From Chitinophaga pinensis DSM 2588 (lineage in GTDB: Bacteria; Bacteroidota; Bacteroidia; Chitinophagales; Chitinophagaceae), in the NCBI RefSeq assembly GCF_000024005.1, contig NC_013132.1, positions 1,488,001 to 1,552,000 on the forward strand: a DNA stretch of 64,000 nt, written 5' to 3'. The position numbers and the translations under genes were made by a program. Within the stretch, counting starts at the first letter, position 1. Each line of letters opens with the position of its first letter. Below, piece after piece: positions 60,290 through 64,000 of the stretch. A model generated the notes under the pieces. That model had not been told where the DNA came from and searched no databases. It saw only the letters and a list, made by a program, of their open reading frames with translations.

Positions 60290-61495
60290 TTAAATTTTCT
60301 GCAGTGCCATTTCTATTGCTGCATTACGTGCTGCTTTCGCCTTATTTCTGAAGAATAGCAGGATGTTGACAGTAATTATGACACAGCAACCCAGGCATAC
60401 TGCCGGCCAGTGACCAACTTTCCAGAGGAACAGTCCCATAGCGGAACCTGTTGCCCCCCCAATAAAAGTGGAAGTCATAAATACCGTATTGAAACGATTC
60501 CTCGCTTCCGGGAGAATAGAATATATAATGGTCTGGTTGGTGACCTGTACCGCCTGATGGCCTACGTCAAGAATGATGATGCCCGCCAGGAGCAGGAAAA
60601 TACCACTGCCGGTGAAGTAAAAGCCGATAAAGCTCAATAACTCACATACCAGTCCTATAATAATATTGTTACGGGGATCGCGTCCGTCACTGATCTTTCC
60701 TACCAGCGGAGCAGCCAGTGCGCCTGCAGCTCCTGCCAGTCCGAACAGCCCTATTTCAAAACTCTTGTATCCAAAAGGAGCTGCGGAGAGGAATAATACC
60801 ATCGTTACCCAGAAAGCGCTTAGCACAGCAAAAGAGAGTGCATTGGTCACGGCCGCCTGTCTTAACAGTGGTTGTGTCATAGCATAATGGGCTACTGACT
60901 TCATTAACTGCCCATAATTGCCATTAAAGGAAGGCTGGCTCAACGGAAAACGGAGTCGCATCAGTACCATCAATACAGCGCAGACGCCTGCTGCAATATA
61001 ATACATGGCTCGCCAGCCGTATAATGAACCTATGGCGCCGCTAAGACTACGGGAAGCCAGTATGCCTACCAGCAGACCGGCCATAATGGCGCCGATCGTA
61101 CTGCCACGTTTATGATCTGCTGCCAGGGTTGCACCTAATGGCAGGATCAGCTGCGGTATAATACTACAGATCCCGATCAGGACGCTGGCTATCTGTAAAA
61201 TGATAAAGTTTTGTGCCGTGGCCGCCATCAGCAGGGCTACGATAGCAGCGCCTGTACCGAAAAGTATCTGTTTACGGCGTTCGAGAATATCTCCCAGGGG
61301 TACCAAGAGCAGCAGTCCCATGGCATAACCGATCTGTGTCAGATAGGTTACCCTTCCTGCTATACTTTCATGTAACCCCCATTCTTTGGCCATTAATACG
61401 ATCAGCGGCTGGCAATAGTAGATGTTGGCGACGATTAGTCCCGCGCAGGCCGCCATGAATGCTGTATCTCCCTTTCCTAAGTGTTTCTGTTCCAT
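60290..61495 (-). CDS. MFS transporter
   Basis: A 401-residue twelve-helix major facilitator protein starting at 61493-61495 (MEQKHLGKGDTAFMAACAGLIVANIYYCQPLI); the longer frame adds 35 residues that overlap the M20 gene region and look non-coding. The YYCQPL motif in TM1 and GDILERRKQILFG between TM2 and TM3 are typical of the drug/solute exporter branch that includes YnfM- and YtbD-like proteins. The substrate is unknown; the neighbouring hydrolases suggest an amino-acid derivative. Confidence 0.88.
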   Translation of the reverse strand: MEQKHLGKGDTAFMAACAGLIVANIYYCQPLIVLMAKEWGLHESIAGRVTYLTQIGYAMGLLLLVPLGDILERRKQILFGTGAAIVALLMAATAQNFIILQIASVLIGICSIIPQLILPLGATLAADHKRGSTIGAIMAGLLVGILASRSLSGAIGSLYGWRAMYYIAAGVCAVLMVLMRLRFPLSQPSFNGNYGQLMKSVAHYAMTQPLLRQAAVTNALSFAVLSAFWVTMVLFLSAAPFGYKSFEIGLFGLAGAAGALAAPLVGKISDGRDPRNNIIIGLVCELLSFIGFYFTGSGIFLLLAGIIILDVGHQAVQVTNQTIIYSILPEARNRFNTVFMTSTFIGGATGSAMGLFLWKVGHWPAVCLGCCVIITVNILLFFRNKAKAARNAAIEMALQKI

Positions 61496-61533
61496 TCCCT
61501 GAGAATTCTGATAAAGGCGCAAAGTTACGACAA

Positions 61534-62703
61534 TTACCGGAAGCCCTCCAGAAGAGCAACAGCTCCTTTTGCCAGAAAAGAGGAGCCGAAAGGAATACAA
61601 GCCTCATTGAAGATGACTTTCGGATGGTGGAGGTAGTATTCCGGAGAAGCCGGATCCTGCGCCCCCAGCAGATAAAACATGGAAGGTACCTTACGGGAGT
61701 AATAACAGAAATCCTCTCCGGCAAGTAAAGGTACTTTCTCCAGGGTGTTGGTTTCTCCGAATACATCGGTCAGACTGACCTGCAACTGACGATGCACTTG
61801 CTTATTGTTGAGTACACTAGGGATGGTGAAGTAGAGGTCAAATATAATCTCTGTCCGATGGATCAGCTTTAAACCGTCAATGATCTGTTGCAGGTGTGCC
61901 ACCACGCCTTCATAAATATCCAGGTTCAGGGCACGGATGGTACCTTCCAGTATGACCTTGTCTGCAATCACATTGGGGGCTACGCCACCGTTGATCTTGG
62001 TAAATGACAATACGGCGGTCTCCATCGGAGGCGTTTGCCTGGATACAATCGCCTGGGCTGACTGTACCAGTTGCGACGCAATCAATACCGCATCTATGCC
62101 CAGCTGTGGTGAAGCGCCGGCATGGGCCGCTTTTCCTCTTACTTCAATGGTAAAGAATCCGGTACATGCCAGGGCGGGACCAAGTGCATAAGATATTTGT
62201 CCGACCGGTAAGGACGGATCTACATGTAATCCCAGCGCCGCCTGTACATTATCCAGGTGACCGGCCTCCACAAATTTCCTTGCGCCACTTTTCTTCTCCG
62301 GATCATTAGCCGGACCTTCTTCAGAGGGCTGAAAAAGGAATTTAATGGAACCACGGAAATCCATGTCCTTCAGCAAAGCTGCAGCACCAATCAGCATGGT
62401 AGTATGAATGTCATGGCCGCAGGCATGCATTTTCCCGCTTATCGCAGAGGAGAATGGCAAACCCGTCTCTTCTTGCATAGGAAGAGCGTCCATATCTGCA
62501 CGGATAGCTACACAGGGACCTTGTCCGCGTGTCAGTGTGGCGATAACGCCTGTGCCGGCAACATTTGAAATATAATCTATTCCCAGTCTGTCTAATTCCT
62601 GTTGTACAAGGCGGGATGTGTTTTCTTCTTCGTACCCTAATTCAGGTTGTGTGTGAATCTGTCTCCTGATCTGAATAAGCCTGTCCGTTAGTTGTGCGTC
62701 CAT
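61534..62703 (-). CDS. M20-family amidohydrolase
   Basis: A 389-residue cytoplasmic zinc peptidase/amidohydrolase of the hippurate-hydrolase / IAA-amino-acid hydrolase group. Signature blocks are IRADMDALPMQEETGLPFSS, MHACGHDIHTTMLIGAA with a metal Cys and His, FLFQPSEEGP with the catalytic Glu, AAHAGASPQLGIDAV, and PLLAGEDFCYYSRKVPSMFYLLG. These enzymes remove N-acyl groups from amino acids. It begins 17 bp after the AraC gene and precedes the MFS gene by 38 bp, forming an apparent operon. Confidence 0.93.
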   Translation of the reverse strand: MDAQLTDRLIQIRRQIHTQPELGYEEENTSRLVQQELDRLGIDYISNVAGTGVIATLTRGQGPCVAIRADMDALPMQEETGLPFSSAISGKMHACGHDIHTTMLIGAAALLKDMDFRGSIKFLFQPSEEGPANDPEKKSGARKFVEAGHLDNVQAALGLHVDPSLPVGQISYALGPALACTGFFTIEVRGKAAHAGASPQLGIDAVLIASQLVQSAQAIVSRQTPPMETAVLSFTKINGGVAPNVIADKVILEGTIRALNLDIYEGVVAHLQQIIDGLKLIHRTEIIFDLYFTIPSVLNNKQVHRQLQVSLTDVFGETNTLEKVPLLAGEDFCYYSRKVPSMFYLLGAQDPASPEYYLHHPKVIFNEACIPFGSSFLAKGAVALLEGFR

Positions 62704-62720
62704 CTATGCAGCATTTTCCG

Positions 62721-63725
62721 TCAAGTTAAGTGGTTTTTCCGAAATTCTCTCGGAGAACAACGATAACGCTTGCGGAATACAGCAGTGAAGTAGTTAGCGC
62801 CCCGATACCCACTGCTGATACTGATTTCTTTAATGCTGAGGGATGTTTGCGCAAGCAGAGAAGCTGCTTTTTTCATGCGTAAGTGCTCTATATATCCTCT
62901 GGGCGATACGCTGAGCAGTTCTTTGAAAGCTCTTTCAAAAGTATTGATGTGCATGCCGGCCTGCTTGCTCAGTTCAGCAATGCTGAGATGATGGTGATAA
63001 TGCTCCTGGATATACTGACAGGTCTGCCGCAGCTTTTGTGCCTGATCGCTGTTCTGCAGGTATTTGGGTGTCAGAGCGTTGAAATAAAGGGTGAGCAGGT
63101 CATGGAGCCTTGTATCAATATATGGCTTCAGTGCTTCTGCGGCAGCTGGCGATTGCCGCATTTCCAGCAACACTTTCAGGTCAGCAACTTCCATACGGAT
63201 AGCGGGCAACATAGACGCGCGGCGGGCCTGCCGCTGTTGCAGCTGAAAGATCTCTTCGAAAGAAGGATGATGGGCAATGAATTGCCGTAGGAATGCGGGA
63301 GAGAAAGAGATACATATCATCTCATAATAACCGGGTCGCAGATCCGCTGTGTTGTCAGAATGATCAGGAATGTAATAGATACCAAATTCCTTTTCTATCA
63401 GCATGAGTTTTCCCTTTCCCTGCAGGCGGCACGAGATATTGCCCTGCAGGATGCAATACATTGCAAGCATGGGTTGTGCAACGGAGGGGCGCAATCTTAC
63501 TTTTTCTTTCACGAAACAGTGCTGCCAGCTGATAACCCAGTCGGGTTCGCTGATCTGTTGTGTGATGTAACTGCCAAAGGGTGCTTCTGCATACGTTGTT
63601 TCAGTGGCTTGTGCGATCCGGTATTGCTGATATCTTTCCGGCAGGCTCTCTGATGTCCGGACATGTGGCTGCATCGCTTCGGGAATGCCGAAATGCAGTG
63701 CCGGGGGATATAAGCTGGAGGTCAT
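62721..63725 (-). CDS. AraC-family transcriptional regulator
   Basis: A 334-residue regulator starting at 63723-63725 (MTSSLYPPALHFGIPEAM); the longer frame from 63887 overlaps the end of the upstream gene and a promoter. The N-terminal half is a probable ligand/cupin-like domain (about 60-200). The two C-terminal helix-turn-helix motifs are LSIAELSKQAGMHINTFERAFKELLSVSPRGYIEHLR (split in practice at Met) and SIKEISISSGYRGANYFTAVFRKRYRCSPREF. It probably controls the M20-MFS-arginase genes behind it, 17 bp away. Confidence 0.9.
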   Translation of the reverse strand: MTSSLYPPALHFGIPEAMQPHVRTSESLPERYQQYRIAQATETTYAEAPFGSYITQQISEPDWVISWQHCFVKEKVRLRPSVAQPMLAMYCILQGNISCRLQGKGKLMLIEKEFGIYYIPDHSDNTADLRPGYYEMICISFSPAFLRQFIAHHPSFEEIFQLQQRQARRASMLPAIRMEVADLKVLLEMRQSPAAAEALKPYIDTRLHDLLTLYFNALTPKYLQNSDQAQKLRQTCQYIQEHYHHHLSIAELSKQAGMHINTFERAFKELLSVSPRGYIEHLRMKKAASLLAQTSLSIKEISISSGYRGANYFTAVFRKRYRCSPREFRKNHLT

Positions 63726-63785
63726 GTTCAGGCATTTAACCGGTGACTGTAATAAATTCTGGTTGTAATAATTCTGGCTACTTCC

Positions 63786-63793
63786 CAAATGTA
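63786..63793 (-). promoter_or_regulatory. Candidate -7 element for the AraC gene
   Basis: The minus strand reads TACATTTG, a full match to TAnnTTTG, about 60 bp before the AraC start. A GTTTC at 63811-63815 is a weak -33 candidate. Confidence 0.4.
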
Positions 63794-63832
63794 TGTCCCG
63801 GTACTGCGATGAAACTTCAGATGAATTGGCTG

Positions 63833-64000
63833 CTAAATATACTTCAGCCACCACTGGTTGTGCGTTTTCCGGTATTCCCAAAACCATTTACACGGCTTAT
63901 ATAGTACTGCAACAACTGCTATCCATAACAGATATACTACCGGTAATGGATAACCGAAATTTGCCGGACGGAATAAGAATGGAATATTCGGATCAACAAT
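63833..64000 (-). CDS. C-terminal end of a membrane protein, DUF1624/heparan-N-acetyltransferase-like (5' end outside window)
   Basis: The minus strand is open from the window edge to a TAG at 63833-63835, giving the last 55 residues: a polar NIPFLFRPANFGYPLPV segment, one membrane helix (VVYLLWIAVVAVLYKP) and the ending CKWFWEYRKTHNQWWLKYI. This terminal pattern (F-x-F-RP ... Y-L-x-W ... YP-x-C-R/K-W ... WWLxYL) is the one I associate with the DUF1624 / heparan-alpha-glucosaminide N-acetyltransferase-like membrane family. Only the end is visible, so the family call is tentative. It lies upstream of the AraC gene on the same strand. Confidence 0.6.
   Translation of the reverse strand: MVDPNIPFLFRPANFGYPLPVVYLLWIAVVAVLYKPCKWFWEYRKTHNQWWLKYI

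Noticed and set aside
1..64000. CRISPR arrays, IS elements, prophage, rRNA, integrase or attachment sites
   Set aside because: Looked for short regular repeats, transposase or integrase proteins and tRNA-associated direct repeats; none are visible.

Overview
This window looks like a chromosomal segment of a Bacteroidota bacterium, most likely a Chitinophaga-like member of the Chitinophagaceae. The evidence is a fused LpxC/FabZ, the PglZ-type response regulator PorX of type IX secretion, DUF3098 next to ftsX, RprY-like response regulators, an OMP_b-brl_3-type outer-membrane barrel protein, GG-leader peptide export, and promoters fitting the Bacteroidota TTTG / TAnnTTTG pattern. Gene starts mostly lack strong Shine-Dalgarno sites. 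Most of the window is ordinary housekeeping DNA without phage, IS elements, CRISPR or rRNA; one tRNA-Leu is present.

Layout. 1-11.5 kb: a gene tail, two orphan RprY-like response regulators, ruvC, a flippase-like membrane protein, a DUF3108 protein, a two-component pair followed by a striking array of CTTACC repeats upstream of a universal-stress gene and a bestrophin, ruvB, and M28 and M23 peptidases. 11.5-25.4 kb: leuS, ftsX-DUF3098-uppP, alanine dehydrogenase, tsaE, a copper P-type ATPase, recQ, a Gfo/Idh/MocA oxidoreductase and a DUF1573 protein.

25.5-35.5 kb is the notable accessory region: an apparent RiPP (ribosomally made, modified peptide) cluster. It holds a 56-residue precursor gene with a double-glycine leader and a 15-residue core (TLASCHTTLETASAL). 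The gene is followed by an attenuator-like hairpin. Around it are a HExxH-type peptide-modification protein whose motif reads HQxxH, an outer-membrane barrel protein, a CmoA-like SAM enzyme, a carnosine-N-methyltransferase-like (N2227) enzyme with an N-terminal zinc ribbon and a C-terminal PqqD-like leader-binding domain, a C39-peptidase ABC exporter, and a 55-residue one-helix protein resembling only the N-terminal anchor of an HlyD adaptor. The single core histidine and the imidazole-methylating relatives of the N2227 enzyme suggest a histidine-modified peptide. I recall no described RiPP class with this set, but could not search.

35.5-51.3 kb: a HerA-like ATPase, GroES-like protein, metallo-hydrolase, UMF1-type MFS protein, then the lipid A block (HD protein, lpxD, lpxC/fabZ, lpxA, ABC ATPase). 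Divergent from it are porX, a small conserved protein, a PhnP-like hydrolase, three tandem related lipoproteins, a helix-hairpin-helix protein and an acyl-CoA dehydrogenase. 51.5-64 kb: a GapN-like dehydrogenase lacking the usual catalytic Glu, a 412-bp intergenic stretch with its own terminator, small paralogous membrane proteins, the tig-clpP-clpX protein-quality block, tRNA-Leu(UAG), and an AraC / M20 amidohydrolase / MFS / arginase-family run ending in a truncated membrane protein gene at the right edge.
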